Notes under the pieces: generated by a model
What the model was told of the DNA's origin: nothing
Database searches by the model: none
What the model saw: the letters and a program-made list of their open reading frames with translations, nothing else
Shown here: in pieces, positions 1 to 8,885 of the stretch
Position numbering within the stretch: position 1 is the first letter of the stretch
Layout of the letters: the number at the start of each line of letters is the position of its first letter
Assembly: GCA_015689775.1 (NCBI GenBank)
Contig: WVSR01000001.1
Location: forward strand, 745,501-809,500
Origin: Rhodobacterales bacterium LSUCC0387
Lineage (GTDB): Bacteria > Pseudomonadota > Alphaproteobacteria > Rhodobacterales > Rhodobacteraceae
Length of the DNA stretch: 64,000 nt
Reading direction: 5' to 3'
Program-made: the position numbers and the translations under genes

Positions 1-471
1 GGTGGTGCGGATGCCGATTTCGCCCGTGCAGAGAGCATCGTCGCGGCTTATTCCAAGGCGACAGTCCATTTCGGGGACTTGGGCAATGGCCAAATCACCA
101 AAATGATCAATCAAGTCTGCATCGCAGGCGCCATTCAAGCCGTTTCTGAAGGGCTGTTCTTCGCTATGCAGGCAGGGCTTGATGCGAAAAAAGTGGCCGC
201 CCTTGTGTCGCAAGGGGCGGGCGGGTCATGGCAATTGGCCAATCGCGCCGAGACAATGGTGGACAATAAGTTCAATCACGGCTTTGCGGTGGATTGGATG
301 CGCAAAGATCTCGCCATTGCCTTAGGTCAGGCCAAGGAATTGGGCATCTCACTGCCAGTGACGGCCATGGTGGATCAATATTACGGCGATGTGCAGGCAT
401 TGGGGGGCGGGCGTTGGGATACGTCTAGCCTGATCCAACGCTTCCGCAAATTGCACGATATGGATATCTAA
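1..471 (+). CDS. 3-hydroxyisobutyrate / tartronate semialdehyde dehydrogenase family, C-terminal part (5' truncated by window)
   Basis: The frame is open from the first base and ends at 471, so only about the last 156 residues are here. The motif GNGQITKMINQ (from about base 82) is the catalytic-lysine segment of the beta-hydroxyacid dehydrogenase family. The helical C-terminal domain follows with GAGGSWQLANR and an F-x-V-D-W-M-x-K-D-L segment. The family reduces or oxidises 3-hydroxy acids with NAD(P); members include 3-hydroxyisobutyrate dehydrogenase and 2-hydroxy-3-oxopropionate (tartronate semialdehyde) reductase. The next gene, 3 bp on, is a glycerate kinase, which favours the tartronate semialdehyde reductase role (product: glycerate). 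The N-terminal Rossmann domain lies outside the window, so the subfamily is inferred from context. Confidence 0.88.
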   Translation, partial: GGADADFARAESIVAAYSKATVHFGDLGNGQITKMINQVCIAGAIQAVSEGLFFAMQAGLDAKKVAALVSQGAGGSWQLANRAETMVDNKFNHGFAVDWMRKDLAIALGQAKELGISLPVTAMVDQYYGDVQALGGGRWDTSSLIQRFRKLHDMDI

Positions 472-474
472 CGC

Positions 475-1761
475 ATGAAAAAGTCGGCGGCCCCCATGGA
501 TCCTCAGGGGTTTTTGCGGGATATCTTTAACGCGGCGATTGCCGCCGTTGATCCGCGTGCAATCCTTGCCCAGTATTTGCCTCAGCGCCCAAAGGGCCGT
601 GTGGTGGTTATGGGGGCGGGTAAGGCCACAGCGCGGATGGCGCAGGCGGTTGAGGCCGCATGGGGGCCATGCGAGGGGCTCATTGCAGTGCCGTATGGCG
701 CAAGCCTGCCTTTGCGGGGGATAGAGGTGGTAGAAACCGCCCACCCCGTCCCTGACGCGGCCAGTGAAGCCACGGCGGTGCGTCTGCTTGAACTGGTGCA
801 AGGCCTAGGCGCGGATGATCTCGCGCTGTTTCTCATTTCAGGTGGGGGATCGGCGCTTTTGGCCGCCCCTGCCGAAGGGGTTAGTCTCGCTGATAAGCAA
901 GCGGTGCATCGCGCGCTGTTGCGCTCGGGCGCGTCCATTTCGCAAATGAATATTCTGCGAAAGCAGCTATCAGCAATCAAAGGCGGCCATCTGGCCGTGG
1001 CAGCCCATCCCGCGCAGGTGGTGACCCTCTTGATCTCGGATGTCCCGGGCGATGACCCCGCGATTATTGCATCAGGGCCGACTGTGCCTGACCCATCAAC
1101 AAAAGATGAGGCGCGCGCAATCGTGGGGCGCTACGCCCTTGATCTGCCGTCAAGCGTATCGGCGCGCCTTGCGTCAGGGCAGGGCACGCCGTCCGCGGAT
1201 CACCCTGTTTTTGGGGCTGCACAGACCCATATGATTGCAACGCCTATGGCGGCGTTGCGCGCCGCGCAAGCTCGCGCGGAGGCGCTTTGGCCTGATCTTA
1301 ACGTGGTGATCTTGGGCGACGCTTTGGAGGGGGAGGCGCGCGATTTGGGCCAAGCCATGGCAGGGATCACGCAATCCATCTTGCGTCACGGCGCACCATT
1401 CTCTGCGCCTGTATTGCTTTTGTCAGGCGGAGAAACCACCGTCACCATTGGGCAGACCAAGCCCGGGCGGGGTGGCCGCAATTCCGAGTTTCTTTTGTCC
1501 TTTGCCATCTATGCTCCTGAAGGGGTCTATGCTTTGGCCTGTGATACTGATGGGATAGATGGGGCGGGCACTAATGCGGGCGCGATCTGGTCGCCGCGCG
1601 TGGCCCGCCAAGGCGCAGATCTTGATAAACGCGCCTTCCTTGCTGCCCATGATGCGTTGCAGTTTTTTGAGATGGCAGATGGGGTTGTCACAACTGGCCC
1701 AACCCATACCAACGTGAATGATTTTCGGGCCATCCTGATCCCTGCGGATGCCACGCTATGA
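475..1761 (+). CDS. Glycerate 2-kinase, MOFRL/DUF4147 type (TtuD/GckA family)
   Basis: Full-length 428-residue protein of the type-II glycerate kinase family, long annotated as hydroxypyruvate reductase TtuD. Visible hallmarks are GAGKATARMAQ near residue 44, the ISGGGSALL loop near residue 122, the TPASGPT-like segment (IIASGPTVPDPS) near 200, and the C-terminal MOFRL domain with GGETTVT, GRGGRNSEFLLSFA and DTDGIDG. It would phosphorylate glycerate to 2-phosphoglycerate, feeding glycolysis. It starts 3 bp after the dehydrogenase stop, and its stop overlaps the mnmH start by 4 bp (ATGA), so the three genes are probably one transcript. The pairing with the preceding reductase suggests use of glyoxylate- or tartrate-derived C2/C3 acids. 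Confidence 0.9.
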   Translation: MKKSAAPMDPQGFLRDIFNAAIAAVDPRAILAQYLPQRPKGRVVVMGAGKATARMAQAVEAAWGPCEGLIAVPYGASLPLRGIEVVETAHPVPDAASEATAVRLLELVQGLGADDLALFLISGGGSALLAAPAEGVSLADKQAVHRALLRSGASISQMNILRKQLSAIKGGHLAVAAHPAQVVTLLISDVPGDDPAIIASGPTVPDPSTKDEARAIVGRYALDLPSSVSARLASGQGTPSADHPVFGAAQTHMIATPMAALRAAQARAEALWPDLNVVILGDALEGEARDLGQAMAGITQSILRHGAPFSAPVLLLSGGETTVTIGQTKPGRGGRNSEFLLSFAIYAPEGVYALACDTDGIDGAGTNAGAIWSPRVARQGADLDKRAFLAAHDALQFFEMADGVVTTGPTHTNVNDFRAILIPADATL

Positions 1762-2801
1762 TTGCCCTTGATGGTTTGAATTTTGCGGCCCTCTCCGAAT
1801 TTGATGCGATATTGGATGTTCGCAGCCCGTCTGAATTTGCAGAAGATCATATGCCCAATGCCATCAGTTGCCCCGTGCTGTCCGATGAGGAGCGCGCGCG
1901 GGTTGGCACGGTCTATAAGCAAGACAGTCCCTTTGCTGCGCGCAAGATCGGGGCGGCATTGGTTGCGCGGAACGCGGCGCATCACATTGAAACCCAACTG
2001 TCCCATCATGACGGCGCGTGGCGGCCCTTGGTTTATTGCTGGCGCGGGGGGCAGAGATCCAATTCCTTTGCAACCATCTTGCGCCAAATCGGATGGCGGG
2101 CTGAGGTGGTTGAGGGGGGCTATCGCGCCTATCGCCGATTGGTCGTGGCACGGCTTTATGAACAGCCTTTGGGGCAACGGATCATTCGCTTAGATGGCAA
2201 TACGGGGAGCGCTAAGACGGAAATCTTGAACCGCCTTGATGCGCGCGGGGTGCAGGTTTTGGATCTCGAAGGGATGGCGCGTCATCGCGGCTCTAGCTTG
2301 GGTCAAATGGCAGGGGTGCAGCCGAGCCAAAAGGCCTATGAGACTGCGATTGTCGCAAGACTAAGCGGTTTTGACCCGTCCCGCCCTGTTTTGGTTGAGG
2401 CAGAATCCGCGCGCATCGGGATGTTGCGCATACCGCCGATGCTGTGGGTCGCCATGCGCGACAGCCTGCGTATCATGCTAGATATCAGCCCCACGGCCCG
2501 CGCCACCTATCTGGCCAAAGCCTATGCTGATTTAACCGCAGATCAGTCGGAATTTGCTGTGCGACTTGAGTATTTGCGCGGGCTGCAAAGCAACGAACGC
2601 CTTGATCAATGGCAGGACATGATCCGCCAAGGGGCGTGGCCTGATTTGGCGCTTGAATTGATCAAGCACCATTACGATCCTGCCTATGCGCGGTTGCGCA
2701 GCACAGAGGCAGAGGGGTCACAGATGATGCGTATCGCAAAAGAAAGCCTTGGTGCCGCAGAGATAGCCCAAATCGTGGATGAGATCGCAGCCGCGCTTTA
2801 A
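1758..2801 (+). CDS. mnmH: tRNA 2-selenouridine synthase
   Basis: 347 residues, the usual size for MnmH/SelU (YbbB). The N-terminal rhodanese domain carries the early LDVRSPSEFAEDHMPNA segment and the active-site loop YCWRGGQRS with the expected cysteine near residue 93. The C-terminal half is a P-loop domain. The enzyme swaps sulfur for selenium at the wobble 2-thiouridine of tRNA(Lys/Glu/Gln), using selenophosphate made by SelD (not in this window). The P-loop reads GNTGSAKT, with Ala where the classical Walker A has the last Gly. The start overlaps the glycerate kinase stop (ATGA); the end overlaps convergent gcrA by 4 bp. Identity is well supported by the two-domain layout. Confidence 0.93.
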   Translation: MIALDGLNFAALSEFDAILDVRSPSEFAEDHMPNAISCPVLSDEERARVGTVYKQDSPFAARKIGAALVARNAAHHIETQLSHHDGAWRPLVYCWRGGQRSNSFATILRQIGWRAEVVEGGYRAYRRLVVARLYEQPLGQRIIRLDGNTGSAKTEILNRLDARGVQVLDLEGMARHRGSSLGQMAGVQPSQKAYETAIVARLSGFDPSRPVLVEAESARIGMLRIPPMLWVAMRDSLRIMLDISPTARATYLAKAYADLTADQSEFAVRLEYLRGLQSNERLDQWQDMIRQGAWPDLALELIKHHYDPAYARLRSTEAEGSQMMRIAKESLGAAEIAQIVDEIAAAL

Positions 2802-3436
2802 CGGCGGCGGTCTCGTCTGGTGCTCATAGGTTGGAAGGCAACGCCAACATGGGCCTCGCAATAAGGTTTGCCCTGTTGTACGGGCAGGCCGCAGAAATAA
2901 AAATTCTCTGTGGCGGGGTCGCCAATGGGCCATTTGCAGGTGCGTTCAGTCAATTCCATCAGGCTGATCCGCTTGGCGTGGTTTTCCACCTCTTTCACCT
3001 TGGCCAAAGCCTCGGGGCTGATTTCATTTGCCGAGGGCTGTGGTGGCAATGGTTGGCCTGCGGGGACAATCGGCTTGCGCAAAGGCGTGACATTATTCGC
3101 GCGTGGGACAGGGGCTGCTGCGGAGGCCTCTGTCGCGGGCTTGGCCTCTGCTGCGGGGCGCGGCTTGGGGCTTGGTTGCGTCTCAGCGGCCGTGCCGCGC
3201 TTGGCATTGGCGCGCGCAGTTGCTGCGTTTGGCTCGGCAGGGGCCTTTGTGTCTTTGGGTGCTTTGGCCATGCTTGCAGGGGTGGTGGTCGCGCGGTTCG
3301 ACAAACCCAAGCGATGCACTTTGCCGATGACGGCATTGCGCGTCACCCCGCCCAACTCTTTAGCGATTTGGCTTGCGGATTGCCCTTCGGCCCACATTTT
3401 CTTGAGTAGCTCTACGCGCTCATCGGTCCAGGACAT
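2798..3436 (-). CDS. gcrA: GcrA cell-cycle transcriptional regulator
   Basis: The N-terminus MSWTDERVELLKKMW followed by ASQIAKELGGVTRNAVIGK and HRLGLSNR is the GcrA helix-turn-helix that recognises methylated GANTC promoters together with sigma-70 in alphaproteobacteria. The C-terminus holds the conserved CKWPIGDP and FYFCGLPVQQGKPYCEAH cysteine motif. Between them (about residues 50-145) lies a long Ala/Pro/Lys-rich low-complexity linker, making the protein 212 residues, somewhat longer than a typical GcrA. The ATG at 3436 is preceded by AGGAGGGACGTG, so it is preferred to the GTG one codon upstream. The 264 bp upstream to the permease hold its promoter; I could not pick out a certain GANTC-based element. 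Confidence 0.95.
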   Translation of the reverse strand: MSWTDERVELLKKMWAEGQSASQIAKELGGVTRNAVIGKVHRLGLSNRATTTPASMAKAPKDTKAPAEPNAATARANAKRGTAAETQPSPKPRPAAEAKPATEASAAAPVPRANNVTPLRKPIVPAGQPLPPQPSANEISPEALAKVKEVENHAKRISLMELTERTCKWPIGDPATENFYFCGLPVQQGKPYCEAHVGVAFQPMSTRRDRRR

Positions 3437-3700
3437 CACGTCCCTCCTGCATCAGATATGGCTTTGTGGCCCTTGCGGCCCATCCTCACACAGCGCAATC
3501 GCGCCAGTCATAAAGATAGGGATATGGGCGTTTTACACCCGAAAGTGAAGCCCTATTCTAACTGTCCCACACGCCAAGACAAGAGGCGAAGCAGTAGCCA
3601 AAGGTCAAGGCGGGGGCTGACCTTGTTAAAGCATGGGGGTTGAGATGCGGCAGGGTCTGCTCTACCTGTTGGTGCATCGACAAAGGGCGGAGAGCAGGCA

Positions 3701-4498
3701 ATGTCAGCAGAAATGGGCGCGCGCCGATTTGGTCGGATGAATTGGTTGGGTCTCTACACCTTGATCTGGCGTGAGGTGATGCGCTTCGCCACTGTGTGGA
3801 GCCAAACGATCCTCGCGCCTTTGGTTACTGCCGCCTTATTCATTGCGATTTTCTCTCTCGCCATTGGTGCAAAACGCGGGGATGTGATGGGGGTGCCGTT
3901 TGTGCATTTCATTGCGCCGGGGATATTGATGATGACGGTGATCCAAAACGCCTTTGCCAACACATCCTCCTCGCTCGTGATTTCAAAGGTGCAGGGCAAT
4001 ATTGTTGATACATTGATGCCACCCCTGAGCCCGCTGGAATTGGTTGTGGGGTATATGGCGGGCGGCATCGCGCGTGGGATCTTGGTGGCACTTTGCACGA
4101 TGGCGGTGATTTTCCCTTCCATCGGGCTTGGGGTTGCGCATCCCCTCTGGGCGCTTGTCTTTGTGATCCTTGGCGCGGGTTTTTTGGGGCTTGTCGGGGT
4201 TGTCGCGGGCATTATCGCGCAGAAATTCGACCAGATTGCTGCGATCACAAATTTCATTGTGACCCCGCTGAGCTTTCTTTCAGGCACATTCTATTCCATT
4301 GAGGGCCTGCCCAATTGGCTTTATGTGGTGAGCCACGTTAATCCTGTTTTCTACCTGATCGATGGCTTGCGCTACTCTGTCTTGGGTGTGTCGGACAGCA
4401 GCCCCGTTTTGGGGCTCGCTGTCGCAGGTGGCGCCACGGTTGCCATCGCCTTTTTGGCTTGGGCGATGTTCCGTTCAGGTTATCGCCTCAAGAGTTAA
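3701..4498 (+). CDS. ABC-2 type transporter permease
   Basis: 265 residues with about six hydrophobic segments, matching the ABC-2 integral membrane family (YadH/NodJ/DrrB-like exporters). Early [18 protein letters not shown] and late [22 protein letters not shown]-like motifs are typical of the short inner-membrane permeases that export polysaccharides, lipids or drugs with an ATPase partner. RBS GGAG lies about 9 nt before the ATG. No ATP-binding subunit gene is adjacent: upstream is gcrA and downstream argF, both on the other strand. The partner is therefore presumably encoded elsewhere. The substrate cannot be judged. The 3' end overlaps argF by 4 bp (TTAA). Confidence 0.88.
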   Translation: MSAEMGARRFGRMNWLGLYTLIWREVMRFATVWSQTILAPLVTAALFIAIFSLAIGAKRGDVMGVPFVHFIAPGILMMTVIQNAFANTSSSLVISKVQGNIVDTLMPPLSPLELVVGYMAGGIARGILVALCTMAVIFPSIGLGVAHPLWALVFVILGAGFLGLVGVVAGIIAQKFDQIAAITNFIVTPLSFLSGTFYSIEGLPNWLYVVSHVNPVFYLIDGLRYSVLGVSDSSPVLGLAVAGGATVAIAFLAWAMFRSGYRLKS

Positions 4499-5421
4499 AG
4501 ACCTAGGCACCACCGCATCACTGCTTTCTGGGCGTGCAGGCGGTTTTCAGCCTCGTCAAAGATCACTGATTGCGGGCCATCCATCACCTCATTGGTGACC
4601 TCTTCGCCGCGATGCGCGGGCAGGCAATGCATGAACAGTGCATCTTGCTTGGCCTGCGCCATCAGCGCGGCATTGATCTGATAGGGGCGCAATTGGTTGT
4701 GGCGGCGTTCCTTGGTGGTTTGGCTGTCATGCATCGACACCCATGTGTCTGTCACAACTAAATCGGCCCCTTCTACTGCACGGGCAGGATTGCGCACAAT
4801 TTCGATTGTCGAGCCTTTGGCGCGGGCCTCTTCAATGAAGATACGCTCAGGATCAAGGGTTTCGGGGCCAGTGAAAGTCAGGTCAAACCCAAACTGTCCG
4901 GCGGCATGAATCATTGAGGCGCAGACATTGTTTCCGTCACCCAACCAGACCACTTTTTTTCCTGCAATCGGCCCGCGATGTTCCTCATAGGTCAGGATAT
5001 CGGCCATGATCTGGCAAGGATGGGTGCGGTTGGTCAGCCCGTTGATGACAGGCACAGTTGCATTCTCTGCCAATTCCAACAGCACATCCTCGTCGAAGGT
5101 GCGGATCATGATCAAATCAACATAGCGGGACAACACCCGCGCCGTATCTGCAATGGTTTCGCCATGGCCGAGCTGCATCTCGCTGCCAGAGAGCACCATG
5201 GATTGACCGCCCATCTGGCGCACGCCCATATCAAAAGAAACGCGGGTACGGGTAGAGGGTTTTTCAAAGATCAGCGCCACCATATGCCCCGCAAGCGGCT
5301 GCGCGTCATCAGCGGTGCCTTTGGGACGGCCTGCCCGTGCTTGTTTCATCGCGGCCGCCTGATCAATCATAGTCCTTAAATCGCTTGGCGCTGTTTTATG
5401 GATATCCAGAAAATGGTTCAT
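4495..5421 (-). CDS. argF: Ornithine carbamoyltransferase
   Basis: 308 residues. Carries the carbamoyl-phosphate motif [13 protein letters not shown], the HPCQIMAD segment, and the ornithine-site [11 protein letters not shown] near the C-terminus. It makes citrulline from ornithine and carbamoyl phosphate in the cytoplasm. The start MNHFLDIHK at 5421 fits the family N-terminus; the frame is open for ten more codons upstream, but those overlap argD's stop and add no conserved sequence. It lies 26 bp downstream of argD on the same strand, so argD-argF form an operon. The carbamoyl phosphate would come from the synthase whose large subunit (carB) is at 41.8-45.2 kb. Confidence 0.96.
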   Translation of the reverse strand: MNHFLDIHKTAPSDLRTMIDQAAAMKQARAGRPKGTADDAQPLAGHMVALIFEKPSTRTRVSFDMGVRQMGGQSMVLSGSEMQLGHGETIADTARVLSRYVDLIMIRTFDEDVLLELAENATVPVINGLTNRTHPCQIMADILTYEEHRGPIAGKKVVWLGDGNNVCASMIHAAGQFGFDLTFTGPETLDPERIFIEEARAKGSTIEIVRNPARAVEGADLVVTDTWVSMHDSQTTKERRHNQLRPYQINAALMAQAKQDALFMHCLPAHRGEEVTNEVMDGPQSVIFDEAENRLHAQKAVMRWCLGL

Positions 5422-5447
5422 CGTTTTTCTTTCATTCGCGGCAGCGA

Positions 5448-6626
5448 TCACGCGCCTGCGTCAAGGGTTTCAAGCGCATTTGACAGGCGAGACACCGCCT
5501 CTTGCGCTTCGTTTTCGGTCAAGGTGAGGGGGGGCAGCAGGCGCACCACATTATCCGCGGCAGGCACGCTGAGCATCAATTGCGTTTGCGCCTCGCGCAC
5601 TAGGTCAAGGTTGCTGATTTTGCATTTCAGACCCAGCATCAGACCCTTGCCGCGCACCTCCTCTAGATGGTTGGGGAATTGTGCGATCAAACCTTCCAAG
5701 CCCTGACGCAACGCACCGCTGACCCGAGACACATGATCAAAAAATCCATCCTCTAGCATGGCCTCCATAACTGCGGTGCCAACCGCACAGGCCAAAGGAT
5801 TGCCGCCATAGGTTGACCCATGGCTGCCTGCAAACATGCCGCTGCCTGCGTCTTCGGTGGCAAGAACTGCACCCAGTGGAAAACCGCCACCAATGCCCTT
5901 GGCGACCATCATGATATCAGGGGTCACCCCTGCCCATTCATGGGCGAACAGCCGCCCCGTGCGGCCCATGCCACATTGCACCTCATCAAAGATCAGCACT
6001 GTGCCTGTCTTGTCACATAGATCACGCAGACCTTTTAGGCATTGCTCGTGCACGGGACGAATCCCGCCTTCGCCTTGGACTGGCTCGATGATGACGGCGC
6101 AGGTTTGATCTGTGATGGCCGCTTCAAGCGCACCATGATCGCCCCATTTCAAATGCGTGAAATTTGGCATCAACGGGCCAAAGCCCTTGACCATCTTCTC
6201 AGACCCTGCCGCCGCAATTGCACCCGTTGAGCGGCCATGAAAGGCGCCCTCAAAGGCGACGATTTCGACACGATGCGAAGCGCCTTTTTCAGCATGATAT
6301 TTGCGCGCCATCTTGATCGCCAATTCGGCGCTCTCGGTGCCTGAATTGGTGAAAAAGACCCGATCTGCGAATGTATGTTCGGTCAACAGATCACCAAGGC
6401 GCTCCTGTTCAGGGATCGTGTAGAGATTAGAGACGTGCCACAGTTTTTGCGCTTGATCGCTGAGCGCCTGCACCAGTTTGGGATGGGCATGACCAAGCGC
6501 GTTGACCGCAATGCCCGCCGTCATGTCCAAAAAACGGCGACCATCTGCCTCGACCAGCCAAGCGCCTTCACCCTTTACGAAGGAAAGCGGGGTGCGGTTA
6601 TAGGTTGGAAGAATCGAGGAAGTCAT
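5448..6626 (-). CDS. argD: Acetylornithine aminotransferase
   Basis: 392 residues, fold-type I class-III aminotransferase. Motifs: [20 protein letters not shown] (phosphate-binding region), [12 protein letters not shown], and [15 protein letters not shown] with the PLP-binding lysine. It converts N-acetylglutamate semialdehyde to N-acetylornithine and may also serve as succinyldiaminopimelate aminotransferase, as in other bacteria. ATG at 6626 has AAGGG about 9 nt upstream. First gene of the argD-argF operon; the 232 bp between this start and the metF terminator must hold its promoter. Confidence 0.95.
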   Translation of the reverse strand: MTSSILPTYNRTPLSFVKGEGAWLVEADGRRFLDMTAGIAVNALGHAHPKLVQALSDQAQKLWHVSNLYTIPEQERLGDLLTEHTFADRVFFTNSGTESAELAIKMARKYHAEKGASHRVEIVAFEGAFHGRSTGAIAAAGSEKMVKGFGPLMPNFTHLKWGDHGALEAAITDQTCAVIIEPVQGEGGIRPVHEQCLKGLRDLCDKTGTVLIFDEVQCGMGRTGRLFAHEWAGVTPDIMMVAKGIGGGFPLGAVLATEDAGSGMFAGSHGSTYGGNPLACAVGTAVMEAMLEDGFFDHVSRVSGALRQGLEGLIAQFPNHLEEVRGKGLMLGLKCKISNLDLVREAQTQLMLSVPAADNVVRLLPPLTLTENEAQEAVSRLSNALETLDAGA

Positions 6627-6858
6627 CGGTCGGAAACCCTTGTGGTTGACCGCGTCATCAGCGGTTTTGTGAAAGTCGAGATTGAACAGAGGAAAAAGCT
6701 GCTGCGCAAGGGCAGCGGGACAAAAAATGCAACAAATCCCGCACCAGAAGCGGTGGGGATGACCAGGGCCTCAGCGTCGGCGGCGCTTTTGCGCGATAGG
6801 ATGTGGTTTTGTTGTCATGGTCTGCCGCATAAAGTGTTTTCAGCCAACAGGCCAGAGA

Positions 6859-6891
6859 AAAAGCGGCTTTCCATATGGGGATGCCGCTTTT
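6859..6891 (-). terminator. Intrinsic terminator of metF
   Basis: Perfect 9-bp inverted repeat AAAAGCGGC / GCCGCTTTT with a 15-nt loop, lying 7 bp beyond the metF stop. On the minus strand it ends in TTTTTCTCT, the expected U-rich tail. Confidence 0.75.
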
Positions 6892-6897
6892 GGGGGT

Positions 6898-7764
6898 TTA
6901 TGCAACCTGTGCCAAAGCCTGTTTTGGTGTCACCCCAAGGGCGGCGCAGATATCGCGCGTCAATTCGGGCGTGTTGAGCGTGTAAAAATGCAAATCCTCA
7001 ACGCCGCCTTCGATCAAATCGGCGCAAAGTTCGGTACAAAGGGCGGTCGACAGCAGTGTTTCGCGGTCATCGCGGATCGCCTTCTCATAGGCTTCATCCA
7101 CCCAAGCGGGAATATGCGCACCGCAAGCGGATGCAAACCGGCGTACGCGTGTCCAATTGTTGACTGGCAAAATTCCAGGAACAATCGGTGCAGTAATCCC
7201 TGCATCAGCACAAGCATCGCGGAAGCGGAAAAACGTATCAGCTTCAAAGAAAAACTGTGTGATTGCGGAATTTGCACCTGCATCAACCTTGCGCTTGAGA
7301 AACTCTACGCAGGCATCTAGGTTGCCTGCCTCTGGATGCGGATCAGGATAGGCGCCCACACGCAGGTGGAATTTGCTCGTTTTGGCCAAAGCCTCAACCA
7401 ACTCAACCGAATTTGCAAAACCCTCCGGATGGGGGGTGAATTTGCCTGCACCTTTCGGGGGGTCGCCGCGCAATGCCACGATCTCGGTCACGCCCGCCTC
7501 AGCATAGCTGTCCGCAATGGCAAGAGTTTCTTCGCGGGTCGCGTTGACACAAGTCAGATGCGCTGCAACCGCAACACCATAATTGGCGTGGATTGTTTTC
7601 ACGGCATCATGGGTCAAATCTCGCGTTGTGCCGCCTGCGCCATAGGTCACAGAGACAAATTCGGGCGAGAGCGGAGCTAACTTGCCCAATGTCTCCCACA
7701 AGCGGAAGGAGGCGTTAATCGACTGAGGTGGGAAGAATTCGAATGAAATGCGCGGCGTGGACAT
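6898..7764 (-). CDS. metF: 5,10-methylenetetrahydrofolate reductase
   Basis: 288 residues from the chosen start MSTPRISFEFFPPQ. That N-terminal SFEFFPPQ block is the MTHFR signature, followed by VTYGAGGTTRDLT and ALRGDPPKGAG. The protein has the short bacterial form (TIM barrel with FAD, no regulatory domain). It supplies 5-methyl-THF for methionine synthesis. The longer frame to 7806 adds 14 residues with no family similarity. Divergent from metR, with a perfect MetR box between them, so activation by MetR is likely. An intrinsic terminator follows the stop. Confidence 0.95.
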   Translation of the reverse strand: MSTPRISFEFFPPQSINASFRLWETLGKLAPLSPEFVSVTYGAGGTTRDLTHDAVKTIHANYGVAVAAHLTCVNATREETLAIADSYAEAGVTEIVALRGDPPKGAGKFTPHPEGFANSVELVEALAKTSKFHLRVGAYPDPHPEAGNLDACVEFLKRKVDAGANSAITQFFFEADTFFRFRDACADAGITAPIVPGILPVNNWTRVRRFASACGAHIPAWVDEAYEKAIRDDRETLLSTALCTELCADLIEGGVEDLHFYTLNTPELTRDICAALGVTPKQALAQVA

Positions 7765-7818
7765 GGTGATTCTGAAATCCTTGAATTGCTTGAGATCTTG
7801 TCGCATAGAGATGTTCAG

Positions 7819-7831
7819 TGAAGCAAATTCA
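7819..7831. promoter_or_regulatory. MetR binding box between metF and metR
   Basis: TGAAGCAAATTCA matches the E. coli MetR consensus TGAA-N2-(A/T)-N2-TTCA at every fixed position. It sits 55 bp upstream of the metF start and 29 bp upstream of the metR start, the placement expected for autorepression of metR and activation of metF. A further TTCAT half-site follows at 7836-7840. Confidence 0.72.
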
Positions 7832-7859
7832 TAAAATTCATCATCAACATGAGGTTGAT

Positions 7860-8771
7860 ATGCATATCGAGTTCCGTCACCTGCGCACGATCAAAGCGAT
7901 TCATGAATGCGGCGGTCTCGCCAAAGCGGCGGATCAGTTGCACATCACGCAAAGTGCCTTGAGCCATCAGATCAAGGGGCTTGAGGATCAGGCAGGGTTA
8001 GAACTATTTGTGCGCCGCTCCAAACCCATGCGGCTTTCTGCGGCGGGGATGAAGCTGTTGCGTTTGGCTGAAGAAGTTTTGCCACGCATCGAGGCTTTAG
8101 AGGATGAGTTTTCAGGCCTTCGGTCAGGCAAAGCGGGGCGGTTGCATATCGCCATCGAATGTCACGCCTGTTTTGACTGGCTTTTGCCCGTGCTTGAGGC
8201 CTTCCGCACTGCATGGCCTGAGGTTGATGTCGATATTCGCCCTGGTTTGCAATTCGAGGCCCTGCCTGCCCTTCTCCGCGAGGAGGTGGATTTGGTTGTC
8301 TCCTCTGATCCAGAAGATTTGGATGGGGTCGATTTTACACCGCTCTTTGATTACGAACCTGTTTTCATCTGTTCTAAGGATCACCCGCTTGCACAAAAGG
8401 ATTTCATCAGCGCCGAGGATTTTGCCCAGGAAACCTTGATCACATACCCCGTAGATCGCGCGCGGTTGGATGTATTTACCGAAGTTTTGATGCCCGCAGG
8501 TATCGAGCCAAAAGCAATTCGGCGGGTCGAGCTATCTGCCGTGATCGTGCTTTTAGTAGCCTCTATGCGCGGGGTGGCGGTTTTGCCCGATTGGGTTGTG
8601 CGGGGGCAGGCGTTGCAAAACGCCTCTATTGTCTCGAAACGCCTGACACAAAGCGGGGTGACCAAACGCCTCTATGGGGCCACGCGTGCAGAAGATACGG
8701 CCAAGCCCTTTATGGCCAATGTGCTGCGCCTTGCGCGCACTGAGCCACCAAAATTACAGCGCCGCGGTTAG
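7860..8771 (+). CDS. metR: LysR-family transcriptional regulator, MetR
   Basis: 303 residues from ATG 7860 (MHIEFRHLRTIKAI). The N-terminal winged helix contains HITQSALSHQIKGLE, the LysR recognition helix in its MetR form, and the C-terminal part is a LysR substrate-binding domain. The motif AIECHACFDWLLPVL near residue 95 is the characteristic start of the MetR effector domain; homocysteine is the known co-regulator. Position divergent from metF and the TGAA-N5-TTCA box between them support MetR rather than a generic LysR. The longer frame starting at 7818 would run through that box and is rejected. Confidence 0.9.
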   Translation: MHIEFRHLRTIKAIHECGGLAKAADQLHITQSALSHQIKGLEDQAGLELFVRRSKPMRLSAAGMKLLRLAEEVLPRIEALEDEFSGLRSGKAGRLHIAIECHACFDWLLPVLEAFRTAWPEVDVDIRPGLQFEALPALLREEVDLVVSSDPEDLDGVDFTPLFDYEPVFICSKDHPLAQKDFISAEDFAQETLITYPVDRARLDVFTEVLMPAGIEPKAIRRVELSAVIVLLVASMRGVAVLPDWVVRGQALQNASIVSKRLTQSGVTKRLYGATRAEDTAKPFMANVLRLARTEPPKLQRRG

Positions 8772-8810
8772 TGCACGCGCAGATTTTGACGAATTCGCGC
8801 CCCTGCACCC

Positions 8811-8839
8811 TTGGCACTTGGCCCTGCGCGGGCTATAGG
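8811..8839 (+). promoter_or_regulatory. Candidate sigma-70 promoter of the suhB-type gene
   Basis: TTGGCA (8811-8816), a 17-bp spacer, then TATAGG (8834-8839), about 47 bp ahead of the ATG at 8886. Match to TTGACA/TATAAT is good and the spacing ideal. Confidence 0.5.
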
Positions 8840-8885
8840 GCGCGCCTGTTGCTTGGGCGAAACGCCCCCCGAAAGGAATACCGCG

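Noticed and set aside
8811-8830. Sigma-54 promoter (TGGCAC...TGC)
   Set aside because: GG and GC are not at the required 10-bp spacing; the sequence fits a sigma-70 promoter better.
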